A program made the translations under genes and the position numbers. The notes beneath the pieces are model-generated. The model was given only the letters and a program-made list of their open reading frames with translations. It was not told where the DNA came from and searched no databases. Positions 21,064 to 31,904 of a stretch of DNA of 64,000 nt are shown piece after piece. Source of the stretch: Linderina pennispora (lineage: Eukaryota > Kickxellomycota > Kickxellomycetes > Kickxellales > Kickxellaceae); the NCBI RefSeq assembly GCF_002104995.1, contig NW_024468263.1:433763-497762 (forward strand), read 5' to 3'. Each line of letters opens with the position of its first letter. Within the stretch, counting starts at the first letter, position 1.

Positions 21064-22366
21064 CTGCCTGATGCGTGCAACACACAATGCCAAGGGCTCT
21101 TCTATGGGCTCGTTCTCTGCATGTCACTGTCGGTTGAAAAACGGACATCGCCATCCAACCAAGAGCCACTCATCCATGGGGGGTTAAATAAATTGTCAAT
21201 CGCTTGGCTGTATACGCAGCATACCAATAGTTTCCGTCTACATTCTCTAAAACTCAATCTGTTGCCTCCGCTGCCCGGGTGTGCGCAACCAAAGCTGGAA
21301 AGCCGATTTGCTGCCATCCCTCTCATGCGCGAGCAATTGGGGAGACGTGTGAGGCTTTTGTGCTCTGCAGGTGTCGGATTTGGGAACGCATGGCCCGGAT
21401 CTGTTTGTCGCCTGCAGCCTAACCAGCACATCCTTGGCGGCCGATCAACTACCAAATCCTTTTCTGAGGCTGTCCGCCAGGGATTAGACGCAGCAGCGCA
21501 GCTACTGTATTTTGATGACGACACGCATGGCGGCTTTTTATACCTGAGCGCCTTGCCCCACCTTGCATATGGCAACTTTTTTCTTGCAAGCGCGTTTAGA
21601 AGTGAACCCAGACATCAAAAGGGCTGTGCGCTAGCTAACACGCCTACAAGGAAAGGCCCATCCTATGACAGCAGCGACAGCATTGGGGCTGAGACGTGCC
21701 TGCCAGCTTCCACCTGGCACAGGCGCTCTTTCGACACACGCAAACGGCGGTCATAGGGCGGGCGTAAAATATCTCGCCGAGCCAGTCATGCAAATCTCGG
21801 CCTCTTTTTCGTCTCTTTTCCGACGCATACCGCCTTCATCCTATTTGTTCACGGGATTCAGTCTGCACAGCACAGTGGCGTTCATAGATTCTACTTCTGC
21901 GCCAATTGCCACGCATCCTTGCTGTTCGCAGCATGCCGAGTGGTTGGAGGTGAGGAGAAGGGACACATTCGATTGGGCGGCTTTCTTTTTGTTTTGGGTA
22001 GACTATGGCAACAAAGGCACTCACAGAGAGAAGCAGTGCTGGGCCAGCCAGCGTCTACATAAAAACGCATGTACTGACGTGACTATTCGTCAATCATGGG
22101 TTTACAGTGGCTATTCGCCGCTATTGGATATAGCGCGGTTGTGAATGCCAGTCCAGTCCTCCACAACCATTCAGGAGCAGCCTTGATTGGGGAAGAGCAC
22201 CCTGTCAATGGAACACGCAGAGCCCTGCTTCCTTCCCACCTGGTTCATAGTGCTGCCCCACAGCCATCAAATCGGATCCATACCACATTGTTGCTGATGT
22301 ATTAACAGCTAAAGTCATCAATATAGGCAGTGCTACTTCTCGGGGGAGGGGGAGGCAGTGCTGTAG
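21064..22366. other. Intergenic region, genes E to F
   Basis: A 211-codon plus-strand frame at 21121-21756 has no recognisable domain, and an equally long frame overlaps it on the other strand, so neither is supported. Nothing else seen. Confidence 0.4.
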
Positions 22367-23059
22367 CTATCCCGAGTATCCAGGGCCAGTGACGGTGACC
22401 GAAGTAGTGTTGCTCGTGTAGTATTCGAGACCAGTGTTGTAGTTGCCCAAGAATTCAGGGATGACAGGATAGCCAGGGCCGTAGTTGGCGATGGTGACCT
22501 TCTTGCCAGTGTATGATCCAGCTGAGCCCTTGATGGCCACATCCGCGCACTGGTTATAGAACTCGCGGTTTCCGACAGCATTGACCCAGGTGAAGGCGAA
22601 CACAGCATGATCGGTGCCCGGCAAGTTTGCAGGCAGATTGAATGTGTAGCTGCGCACCGAGTCTGTGCCACCTTGGGAAGGCGGGCCGTCAAAGAAACAG
22701 TACTTGAGCTGCTGGTTCAACACAACAAAGGTATTGCCGCCATCGTAAGAGATGGAGAACTCGCAGTGGCCGCCTGAATGGGTGGTTCCGGAGGGGTAAA
22801 ACTTCACGGTTAGGGACTGGCCAGCAGTCCACACTTCGTTGACCTGCGGCCAGGGCGTGTTGTGGTGGCAGATAGGCGCTAGGATGGTGCCGTTGGAGCC
22901 GATTGGGCTGCTGAGGTTGTAGTCGATGGATTCGCCTGGTGGGAGGGTGGGGCGGGTTGCGCAGTGAGGTGAATAGCGTGGGCATGGGTAGGAGATTTGC
23001 ATGTGGCCCAGGGCAGCAGTGGCCAGAGCAAGGAGCGACAAGGTGGTTTTGAACAGCAT
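22367..23059 (-). CDS. AA11-like LPMO F, catalytic domain only
   Basis: 230 aa from the ATG at 23059, which starts the signal peptide MLFKTTLSLLALATAALG; an ATG seven codons upstream is less likely. Mature His19 (HMQISYPCPRYSP), second His in GTTHSGGHCEF, axial Tyr in GNREFYNQC. Closest to A and B by eye. The reading frame stops right at the domain end (TVTGPGYSG), where A continues into its linker with GPGYNGG. No CBM-like sequence follows in other frames. Secreted single-domain enzyme, shorter than its paralogues. Confidence 0.9.
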   Translation of the reverse strand: MLFKTTLSLLALATAALGHMQISYPCPRYSPHCATRPTLPPGESIDYNLSSPIGSNGTILAPICHHNTPWPQVNEVWTAGQSLTVKFYPSGTTHSGGHCEFSISYDGGNTFVVLNQQLKYCFFDGPPSQGGTDSVRSYTFNLPANLPGTDHAVFAFTWVNAVGNREFYNQCADVAIKGSAGSYTGKKVTIANYGPGYPVIPEFLGNYNTGLEYYTSNTTSVTVTGPGYSG

Positions 23060-23155
23060 TGCGATTAAAGGGGGTTGCACACGGCCAGCGTAGAGAGTAG
23101 AGGGGGTGGTAATTGTCGAGGTTGGGTCTTCAAGGGCAGGTCCTTTTTCCGCAGG

Positions 23156-23167
23156 TATTTATATACC
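23156..23167 (-). promoter_or_regulatory. TATA box of oxygenase gene F
   Basis: GGTATATAAATA on the minus strand, about 100 bp upstream of the ATG at 23059. Confidence 0.75.
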
Positions 23168-23809
23168 AGTTGTCGGATCCATGACCCGTATATACTTGCA
23201 ACATCATTAATAATTCATTCTAGTATTGAATTTCCACATACACTCCATGCATGGAATTCCCGGAGCAATGCCATGTGGAGAAACAAAAACCAGCCAACCG
23301 CGAGATGAGTATAAGCTCGGTGTTTTGTTTCATGCGTCGGTGGAATATTCCCACCACAAGTCATATGCACAAAGCAGGAATCGATGTTGGCTATATTCAA
23401 GCTTTCATGATACGACTTCCCTTAATTCAGAAGTGTAGAAAATATATGCGCCGCATGTGCAGATATCAATGCGCTAGGATGATTTGCAGGCGCCTGCCCA
23501 CATGATACAAACAAGGAGCCGACTAGCAGAAACCTCATCGTTCCCGCCATCCTGTCTGCTGAAGTGGAGGGGTAAGTGGATCATCGTGCATCATCTGAAC
23601 CTTATCTATTTACTGCCACGCATTTGCGGATTCAGTGCATATATCTGCATGCCAGCCCACAAAACACACGTCCGCATATTTTTGTACTGATAACTATATA
23701 GTATGGTAGGCGATGTGAAAGAAGGACGGCCAGCATGCCTCATGTTTATTCGCAAATACAAATGGGAGCAGGACGGTAAAACAAGTTAAACTCCGCAAAC
23801 ATGACACGA
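23168..23809. other. Intergenic region, genes F to G
   Basis: No supportable gene. Confidence 0.5.
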
Positions 23810-24499
23810 TTATCCGTCGAAGCCTGGCCCACTGACTGTGACCTGGGTGCCGCCCATGTAGTAGGAAATGCCAGTTTCGTAGTTGCCAAGGAATTCTGGA
23901 ATGACCGGATATCCAGCGCCGTAGTTTGCAATCGTGACTTTCTTGCCAGTGTAGGATCCAGCAGCGCCCTTGATAGCCACATCCGCGCAGTTGCTGTAGA
24001 ACTCGCGGTTGCCGACGGCGTTGACCCATGACCACAGGAAAGTGACACGGGGAGCACCTGGCAGAGTGGCAGGCAGATTGAAGGTGTAGGTACGCACCGA
24101 GTCCGTACCGCCCTGAGATGGTGCACTGGTGAAGAAGCAGTAGCGCAAGCGCTGGTACAGGACGACGAAGGTCTGACCGCCGTCGTAGGAGACAGAGAAC
24201 TCGCAGTGACCACCCGAATGGGTGGCACCACCGGCATTGAATTTCACGGAAACAGTCTCGCCGGCAGTCCAGACCTCATTAGCCTGCGGCCAAGGCGTGT
24301 CGTGGTGGCAGATAGGTGAATTAATATTGCCGTTGGAACCAGCGGGTACGTTCAGGTTGTAGTCGAATGATTGACCTGGCGGCAGAGTGGGGCGGGTGGC
24401 ACAGCGCGGCGAGTAGCGTGGGCAGGGGTAGGTGATCTCCATATGGCCCAGCACAGCTGTGGCCAAAGTAAGGAGGGCGGTGGCGGACTTGAGGAGCAT
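23810..24499 (-). CDS. AA11-like LPMO G, catalytic domain only
   Basis: 229 aa. Signal peptide 1-18, mature His19 (HMEITYPCPRYSP), second His in GATHSGGHCEF, axial Tyr in GNREFYSNC. Ends at the domain boundary with VSGPGFDG, so like F it lacks linker and binding module. It has the most divergent surface of the set (YQRLRYCFFTSAPSQGG, LYMGGTQ-type end). Secreted. Its TATA box sits closest to the ATG, implying a short leader. Confidence 0.9.
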   Translation of the reverse strand: MLLKSATALLTLATAVLGHMEITYPCPRYSPRCATRPTLPPGQSFDYNLNVPAGSNGNINSPICHHDTPWPQANEVWTAGETVSVKFNAGGATHSGGHCEFSVSYDGGQTFVVLYQRLRYCFFTSAPSQGGTDSVRTYTFNLPATLPGAPRVTFLWSWVNAVGNREFYSNCADVAIKGAAGSYTGKKVTIANYGAGYPVIPEFLGNYETGISYYMGGTQVTVSGPGFDG

Positions 24500-24571
24500 T
24501 AAAAAGGTAGGGATGGGTCGTTAAATATGAATATCTGCTGATAGTGTCTGTTTGGTGAAGGCAATTGTCGG

Positions 24572-24581
24572 TATTTATATA
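24572..24581 (-). promoter_or_regulatory. TATA box of oxygenase gene G
   Basis: TATATAAATA on the minus strand, about 75 bp upstream of the ATG at 24499. Confidence 0.75.
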
Positions 24582-25113
24582 GCCGGGCGATTCTACGGAC
24601 ATACACGGCTTTGCTTGCAGGCTGAGCGGTGCGTATACAAGAGATGGACTTTTAAGGTGGCAGCAAACAAGACATGCAAAATGCATGGAAGGAGGCATAG
24701 AATATGGATATGACCTTGGTACAGGATGTCAACTGGGTATTTCCTGTCAGCGGGCAAACCTGCAAGATGCAAGGGGGCCAGGACTCGATGTTGGCAGCAA
24801 CAATTTACACACCCACCACACATGAGAATATGCCGGCTAGGTACTGGAGTGGTTCGGTTCGAGAATCGCGAGCCGGCAGACCGTCTGCGACTGGTCGTGA
24901 GACGGGAATCCAAAAAATTTTCATTCTGCTGGGGGTGGCCACAGGCTCAGGGCATGTCCGATTAGTTGAGCGCAACGAGGCGTCCGTCCCAGCCGTAGCC
25001 AGCCTCTCTTTTCTTCCTTGCCTTTTCATTTTCTTTCTTTTCCAAGGGAAAAAACATATTCCATATTCTAATTTCTTCCAAAGCCTCATCTTTCAAGGAA
25101 AGCGCTATTGAAA
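24582..25113. other. Intergenic region between LPMO G and alanyl-tRNA synthetase
   Basis: Divergent promoter region. A T/C-rich leader (about 25000-25100) precedes the synthetase ATG. No gene supported. Confidence 0.5.
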
Positions 25114-28100
25114 ATGACTTCAACCGAGTGGACTGCCAAGCACGTTCGCGAGACGTTTATCGGGTTCTACGAGCAGCACGGGCACACGTTTGTTCCGTCG
25201 TCGTCGACGGTGCCGCACGACGACCCGACGCTGCTGTTTGCCAACGCTGGCATGAACCAGTACAAGCCGATTTTCCAGGGCACTGTTGATCCGGCGTCTG
25301 ATTTCGCCAAGCTGCACCGCGCGTGCAACAGCCAAAAGTGCATTCGTGCGGGTATGTTATGCAAACTGATTTGTTGCTTGCTCGGAGAAGTCCGGGCATG
25401 AGTGGCTGCGGGGAGGCAGTAGTGACACACAAGAATGCTATGCACAGGGGGCGCAGGCCGCCGTGGGGGGGGGTAAATTTCTGATTTGTCACCAGGATTG
25501 ATGTGACTCAGGAAAAGGAAATATTTGTATCATGTAGGCGGCAAGCACAACGACCTGGACGATGTGGGCAAGGACGTGTACCACCACACGTTCTTTGAGA
25601 TGCTGGGGAACTGGTCGTTCGGCGACTATTTCAAGAAGGAGGCGATTGGGTATGCGTGGGAGCTGCTGACCAAGGTGTACAGGCTTGACCCGGAGCGGCT
25701 GTACGTGACGTACTTTGGGGGCAGCGAGGCGGATGGGCTGCCGGTGGACACTGAGGCAAAGCAGTACTGGCTGGACCTGGGCGTGCCGGAGTCGCGGGTG
25801 CTGCCGTTTGGCTCAAAGGAGAACTTTTGGGAGATGGGCGAGGTGGGCCCGTGCGGGCCGTGCAGCGAGATCCACTACGACCGGATTGGCGGTCGCGACG
25901 CGGCGAGCCTGGTGAACCTGGACGACCCGGATGTCCTGGAGATCTGGAACCTTGTGTTCATGGAGTTCAACCGCGAGTCGGACGGGTCGCTGCGCAGCCT
26001 GCCGCGCAAGCACATTGATACGGGCATGGGCATGGAGCGGCTGGTGTCGGTTCTGCAGGGCAAGCGGTCGAACTACGACACGGATGTGTTTATGCCGCTG
26101 TTTGCGGCGATCCAGGAGCTGACGGGGGCGCGGCCGTACACGGGCAACGTGGGAGCGGACGACACCGACGGCATCGACATGGCGTACCGCGTCATCGCTG
26201 ACCACATCCGCACGCTGACATTCGCGATTGCCGACGGCGGTGTGCCATCGAACGAGGGTCGCGGGTATGTCCTGCGGCGGATCCTGCGGCGCGGCGCTCG
26301 GTACGCGCGGCGCAAGTTCAACGTGGAGCTGGGCAGCTTCTTCGCGCGGCTGGTGGACACGGTGGTGGAGAACATGGGCGATATGTTCCCGGAGATCACC
26401 AAGAGCACCGATCTGATCAAGGAGATTCTGTGCGAGGAGGAGGAGAGCTTTGCGCGGACGCTGGACCGCGGCGAGCGCCTGTTTGAGCAGACGGTGGCGA
26501 AGATGGGCGGCAGCAAGACGATGCCGGGGGCGTCGGTGTGGCGGCTGTACGATACGTATGGGTTCCCGGTGGATCTGACGCGCATCATGGCGGAGGAGAG
26601 CGGGCTGGTGGTGGACGAGGCGGAGTTTGAGCGCGAGAAGCAGAAGGCGCGCGATCTGTCGAAGCGCAAGAAGGGCAGCAGCGGCAGCGGACAGGGCATT
26701 GCGCTGGACGTGCATGCGATTGGCGAGCTGAATGCCCGCGGGGTGGCCAAGACCGATGACTCGCCCAAGTACTCGAGCCGGTCGGTGGAGGCCAAGGTGC
26801 TGGCGGTGTTCACGGGCAACGGCTTCGCGGACGCCGAGGAGCGCTCGCTGGCGACCCACCCGGAGGATGCGCCGGTGGTGGGCGTGGTGCTGGACCGCAC
26901 TGCATTCTACGCCGAGCAGGGCGGGCAGGAGTACGATACCGGCTCGCTGGTGAGCTCGGATCTGTCGTCCGAGTTCACGGTCGAGGACGTGCAGGTGTAT
27001 GGCGGGTACGTTCTGCATACGGGCTTCCTCAAGTACGGAGCGCTGCGTGTGGGCGACAGCGTCGAGGCCCAGTACGACGTGCTGCGGCGGCTGCCCATCC
27101 GCAACAACCACTCGGCCACACACGTGCTGAACTTTGCGCTGCGGCAGGTGCTGCGCGCCGAGGAGCCGGACCAGCGCGGCTCGCTGGTGGCGCCGGACCG
27201 CCTGCGGTTCGACTTTGCCTGCAAGGCGGCGATTTCGGCCGAGCATGTGCGCGACATCGAGGCGCTGACCAACCAGATCATCAAGCAGAACCTGAAGGTG
27301 TACGCGCAGGAGGTGCCTCTGGATATGGCGCGGCAGATCAGCGGCCTGCGCGCTGTGTTTGGCGAGGTGTACCCGGACCCGGTCCGTGTTGTGTCGATTG
27401 GCGCTGACCTGGACCAGGTGCTGAAGAACCCGGAGAACGCCGAGTGGGAGAACTACTCGATTGAGTTCTGCGGCGGCACGCACGTGGCCGGCACTGCCGA
27501 CATGAAGGTGTTTGTGATCACCGAGGAGTCGGCCATCGCCAAGGGCGTGCGTCGCATTGTGGCCGTGACCGGTCCCGAGGCCTCCAAGGCCCAGCTGCTG
27601 TACCAGTCGCTGCAGGCCGAGGTGGCCAAGCTCAAGCAGCTGTCGGGTGCTGAGCTGGATCACGAAATCAAGCGCCTGGCCAAGGAGCTCGATGCGGCAG
27701 CCATTGGCGTCTACGACAAGCACGTGCTGCGCAGCGAGTTCGATGCGATCCGCGCGGCGCACGTGGAGGCCGAGAAGCTGGCCAAGGCGCAGGCGGCCAA
27801 GCAGGCGGTGGAGCTGGTGCAGAAGCTGATTGAGGAGAGCCCCGAGCAGGACGTCTTTGTGGTCGAGCTGCCGGCTGCTGGCAAGGCCATGAGCCAGGTG
27901 GCCACCTTCGTCAAGGGCTTGAAGTCCAAGGCCGTGTATCTGCTGGCCGTCGATGGCGCCCGCGTGGCCCACCAGTGCGTGGTGCCCAAGACGCTTGTGC
28001 AGCGCGGGCTCAAGGCCGGCGAGTGGGCCGACGCCGTCAGCAAGATCGTCGGCGGCAAGAAGGGCGGCAAGGACGAGTCTGCCCAGGGCAGCGGAACCGA

Positions 28101-28164
28101 GACCGCCCGTGTTGCCGAGGCCGTCGCTGCCGCCGAGGAGTTCGCCAAGACGCATCTGAACTAG
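25114..28164 (+). CDS. ALA1: Alanyl-tRNA synthetase, two exons
   Basis: Exon 1 is 25114-25351, the intron 25352-25537 (186 nt, gtatgt...tgtag), exon 2 25538-28164; total about 954 aa, normal for the family. The join restores [26 protein letters not shown]. Class II catalytic core in the first ~450 residues ([28 protein letters not shown]). The editing domain carries the zinc motif HSATH near residue 604 and CGGTH near 723; a C-Ala domain follows. A single gene of this kind usually supplies both cytosol and mitochondria through alternative starts; no clear presequence is visible before this ATG. Attaches alanine to tRNA-Ala. Confidence 0.96.
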
Positions 28165-28217
28165 AAAAGCTAAACATATATTGAGGAAATTGAAGAAACT
28201 TTTGTCCAAACCACGCT

Positions 28218-28287
28218 TTACTCAGCCTTGGGGCTACCGGTGCTCTTGCCCGGCGCATCGTCCAGGAAATGCACGCCATCGTCCGGG

Positions 28288-28320
<33 letters not shown>

Positions 28321-30554
28321 GGTGACTTGCTGCCGGTGGCCGGTGTGGCAAAGTCGCTGGTAGCGTCGTCCCAGCTGAAGTCGAACAGCCCGTTCTGCCG
28401 CTGCTGCGGCGTCGAGGTGCCTGTCGTGGGCGTCACCGACATGTCGTCTTTGCGGGCTGCCTGCTTGCGCGCTGCCTCGCCGCCGGTGCCCAGGAACTCC
28501 ATCGGCGAGATTGCATTGAGCTTTGCCATCGTACCGGGCGTCGGCGGATTGAACGAGTACTTGGACGGCCGCCGCTCCATCGCTGGCGGCTGGGCTTCCA
28601 CCGCCTCGTCTGCCGGCTTGTGTAGCCTGGCCCTGACGCGCTGCCGGATCGCCTGCTCCGCCTTATGCATGGTGTCGTGGAATGCGCTGCCGATGCCCGA
28701 GGTCGACTCGTCGGCGGGTGGTCCGCCTTCGACGCGCGTCTTGGAGAACTCGGGGTAGATCTTGGGGCCCAGCTCGTTGACCAGATCCGTGATGTCAGTC
28801 GCCAGCTCCTCGCGCTGCCGCACCAGCAGCTCGGTGTGCTCCTGCCCCAGAATCAGCGTCAGGAACAGCGGCCGCACCGACTTGACAATGTCCATCGCCT
28901 GCTCTCCGAATATCAGCGCAGTGTAGCTCGCCAGCGCCGCCAGCGCATACGCCGCGCAGTATAGCTGCATGCCGGACCACGTGCCCACAAACGACAGACT
29001 CGAGGGCACGTGCTGCGGCGAGCGACGCACATACCACACCGCCAGCAGCGACGCAACCATATACAGGAACGGCACCAGCCCAAGCGCAATCAGAATCTTC
29101 CAGGTCGCAATCACATCACGCGCACGCACCTTCACCGTCGATGCTGCCAGCGCCGCCCGCGCCTTGCGCTTGCTGACGATGCCCGTGATCACAAACACCG
29201 GGATGTTCAGCACCACGCCCGGCAGCGCAGCCGCCCCCATCAGCAGCAGCCACACCAGCCGCCACAAGAACAGCATCCCAGCCTCCGACCGCCCAATCTG
29301 CATTGTCTCCACCTGGTGGTCCCGGATCCCGTAGTACCGCAGCTGCGTGTTGTAGTCCTCCACGCGCTCCGCCAGATCCCGCACCTCCGGCAGGTCCTTG
29401 TACACGCTGTATCCCTTGATGAACCGCCGCGTCAGCTCCACCTGCTGCGCCATGCTCAGCGAGTGCTGCGTTGGCTTGTACAGCCGCCGCCCTGCCTGCG
29501 TCAGCTTCAGCGTCTCGTAGTCCGGCGTGTTCAGCGTCACCTGCTTCAGGCCCTCTGACACCTCATGCAGCAGCTGGTCGCATGCCTGCCGCTTGGCCTC
29601 CCCGCCCTGCTTGTACTTGGCCACCAGCTCCGCCGGCACCTCGATCGGCGTCCCAAAGTCAATCACCGCGCGTGAGCGGAACTTGCTCGGGTGGAAGTAG
29701 TTCAGCCCCGTCGGCACAATCTTCAGCCCCAGGTCTGGGTTCTCCGCCGTCGCTCCCAGCGCCATGATCGTCGCCCCCGCCTTCAGCGGCAGCATCTCCG
29801 TGCGGTCGTGCGACCCACCCTCCGGGAAGATCCCTACACACTCGCCCTTGTTGAACCGGTCGTACACTGCCCGGTACATCTCGTCCTGGTCGATATGCGG
29901 CACGCACTTGTACGTTGCCCCGTCCACCGACGTCAGCAGTCCGATCGCTGCCAGCTCCTTCATTTCCTTCGCGATCCGCACCTGCGTGTCGGAAATCACC
30001 TCAACGACCTTTGCCTGCCCTGCATTCTTCGACAGCATAATCTTGTACCCGGGCTGCAGCTCTGATGTGAACCTGGTGCCGATCCCGCTGATCAGCGTCG
30101 GCTCCGCGTACCTGTCCTCCAACTTGATGCGCCCCGACCCCGTCTTGGCCAGATCTTGCTGCCGCTCTACCGGAATCCCGCGCAGTGCCCGCCCGTAGAA
30201 CCCGATAAACTTGCGACGCATTGACGCCGCCGCAACCAAAAAGTACACACGACGCACTGCGTGCATCAGCAGAATCACCGGGTCCACAAACTACATATCT
30301 GCCTGCTTCAGTAATAAAGAACACGCAAACCAGCCTACCGCATCCGCTCGTGCTCCACCATGCCTCCGTTTGCTGCAACATACCTGGTTGTGGTGCGGTG
30401 CCACTACAAAGATTACCGGCCCCGTCTTTGGAATCAAATGAGCATTGCGCTCTGCCACCTCGCGGAAGAACAGCCCCACCACCCGTGTCCAGAACGCCCG
30501 GAACACGTCGTAAACAAAGTAGTTTTCGTTGTCGGCCTCGTAATTACTCGCCAT
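28218..30554 (-). CDS. Glycerol-3-phosphate/dihydroxyacetone-phosphate acyltransferase (Gpt2/Sct1 type)
   Basis: Exon 1 is 30384-30554 (57 codons from MASNYEADNEN), the intron 30291-30383 (93 nt), exon 2 28218-30290; about 747 aa. The intron falls inside the catalytic H-x4-D box: PHHNQ ends exon 1 and FVDP begins exon 2, giving His55 and Asp60. The acceptor-binding motif FPEGGSHDR is at about 212-220, followed by the long insertion typical of fungal Gpt2/Sct1. Several membrane spans lie around residues 400-560. The C-tail is disordered with a 10-residue polyglutamine run. Performs the first acylation of glycerolipid synthesis in the ER. Convergent with the synthetase gene, only 53 bp apart. 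Confidence 0.93.
28288..28320. repeat. CTG/CAG trinucleotide repeat in acyltransferase gene
   Basis: About 11 uninterrupted TGC/CTG units on the plus strand, coding polyglutamine on the minus strand near the protein's C-terminus. Likely length-variable. Confidence 0.9.
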
Positions 30555-31480
30555 TCCTTTTATGAACAATATATGCGAAAAAGAAAGTAAGGAGAAGAAG
30601 CGAAAAAAATGCTGCCACCGTAGAAACAAATAAAATGGAAGGAGAGTAATCCACGCTGCTGGCAGTTTCTGTTTTGCAAGGCCAGCTCGTCGCTCCCCCC
30701 GCGCAACCGCTTAAATATACATCTCTCAGTCTAGCGCCCTGCTTGCAGCGCATTCATTCAACGCGCCAAGAATGAATAGAAAAACCACAATCGACCCCCT
30801 CGTGTTCGTGATATCACTGCGGCATGTGTTTTTTCAAGATCTTGTCCTCTCTGGTGGCGAACACGCATTTTTATGCAACACAAGCGCACATGAAAATGCC
30901 GGTCGCAATAACATTTGGGGGAGGATGCCACTGCATTGCGCCTTTTGGATGGCGTGAGCTCCAGACTAGAAAAGAATCGTACTATTTTGCCGTAGATTCG
31001 CAGCTGATAAGCCCGCAAGCCCAACCTCTCCTGATAGCGACAAAAGAAAAGGAAAGCAGGAGCGCTAATCGCTGGGCCGGTCCCATTTTTGTGTATTTCA
31101 GGAGATCTAGCATGTGCAAAATCACATTCGGGCCGCCCGTTAGCGCCCGCGCGTGGGATAAAATTCCGTTTTGTGCATCCCGACCCAGTGGAATGCCTGA
31201 TTTAATCTGCGACTGCTTCCCTGTAGCCAGCGCTTCGTTTATTTCGTGGCCGTGCTGTCAACGGAACAGCCATGCATGTCTCTTCCACACACACAATGCT
31301 GGCGAATGCGTGAGCGCAATCGACCCCCAGCTATCGCAACAATACGTTCCCAGTCATCTGAGTCTCTCTCCTTCCCATGGGCGATACTCCACGCCTGCGT
31401 CTCCCCTTGTTCTCCTTGCTCTCCTCCTTGCCAGTTCGCATCCAGCCATTTTACTCTTCTCTTGTACATTCGTTTACAGC
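30555..31480. other. Intergenic region upstream of the acyltransferase gene
   Basis: Promoter of the acyltransferase and a pyrimidine-rich stretch near 31360-31440 before a small possible gene. A longer plus-strand frame through this region (from 30824) lacks domain features. Confidence 0.4.
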
Positions 31481-31675
31481 ATGTGCAGTCTCATAAAGAT
31501 CATCGACTGTCTGGTGATAGTGTCACTCGCATTTAATACCATCGTGCTGCTGATGATTGCCCATGGCGACATAAAGCCTGAGCGCAAAATTTGCCGCTCC
31601 CCGTTTGTCGACGAAACCAGCTACCCGGTACACGATGACGACTCGAGTATTCAGTTCCGGTGTTGGAACATTTAA
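31481..31675 (+). CDS. Possible 64-aa single-pass membrane protein
   Basis: ATG at 31481 opens 64 codons: a hydrophobic segment (IIDCLVIVSLAFNTIVLLMI) followed by a short polar tail with acidic residues. It is preceded by a C/T-rich stretch and a cag, which could be a leader or an intron acceptor. Family unknown. Length and composition are compatible with chance, so support is weak. Confidence 0.3.
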   Translation: MCSLIKIIDCLVIVSLAFNTIVLLMIAHGDIKPERKICRSPFVDETSYPVHDDDSSIQFRCWNI

Positions 31676-31904
31676 CTCCCCTCCCACTGCCACCAATGTA
31701 CATAGCCCTTTAGTGCAAAAAGCGACCTTCACTGCCTTTCTGTTTCTAACCACGTTTATTGATTAGTGCCCTCCCGGTTGAATCTCGTCCGCTTCGAATG
31801 AATTATACATAGCCTGTATATTACCTTAATTCACTGACGCGCACACGCAAAAGTCGTCATTGGTGAATGTTTTTTTTACTTAATTACAGAGACATCACCT
31901 TCGT

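Noticed and set aside
21121-21756. 211-codon frame in the LPMO E-F spacer
   Set aside because: No domain, signal peptide or homology seen; a similar-length frame overlaps on the other strand.
25813-28209. 798-codon open frame antisense to alanyl-tRNA synthetase
   Set aside because: It mirrors the GC-rich third positions of the synthetase gene; Leu/His/Arg-rich composition with no domain, while the sense strand is a complete conserved enzyme.
30824-31480. Upstream part of a 283-codon frame
   Set aside because: Composition is non-coding-like; only the last 64 codons have a membrane-protein look, kept as a weak candidate.
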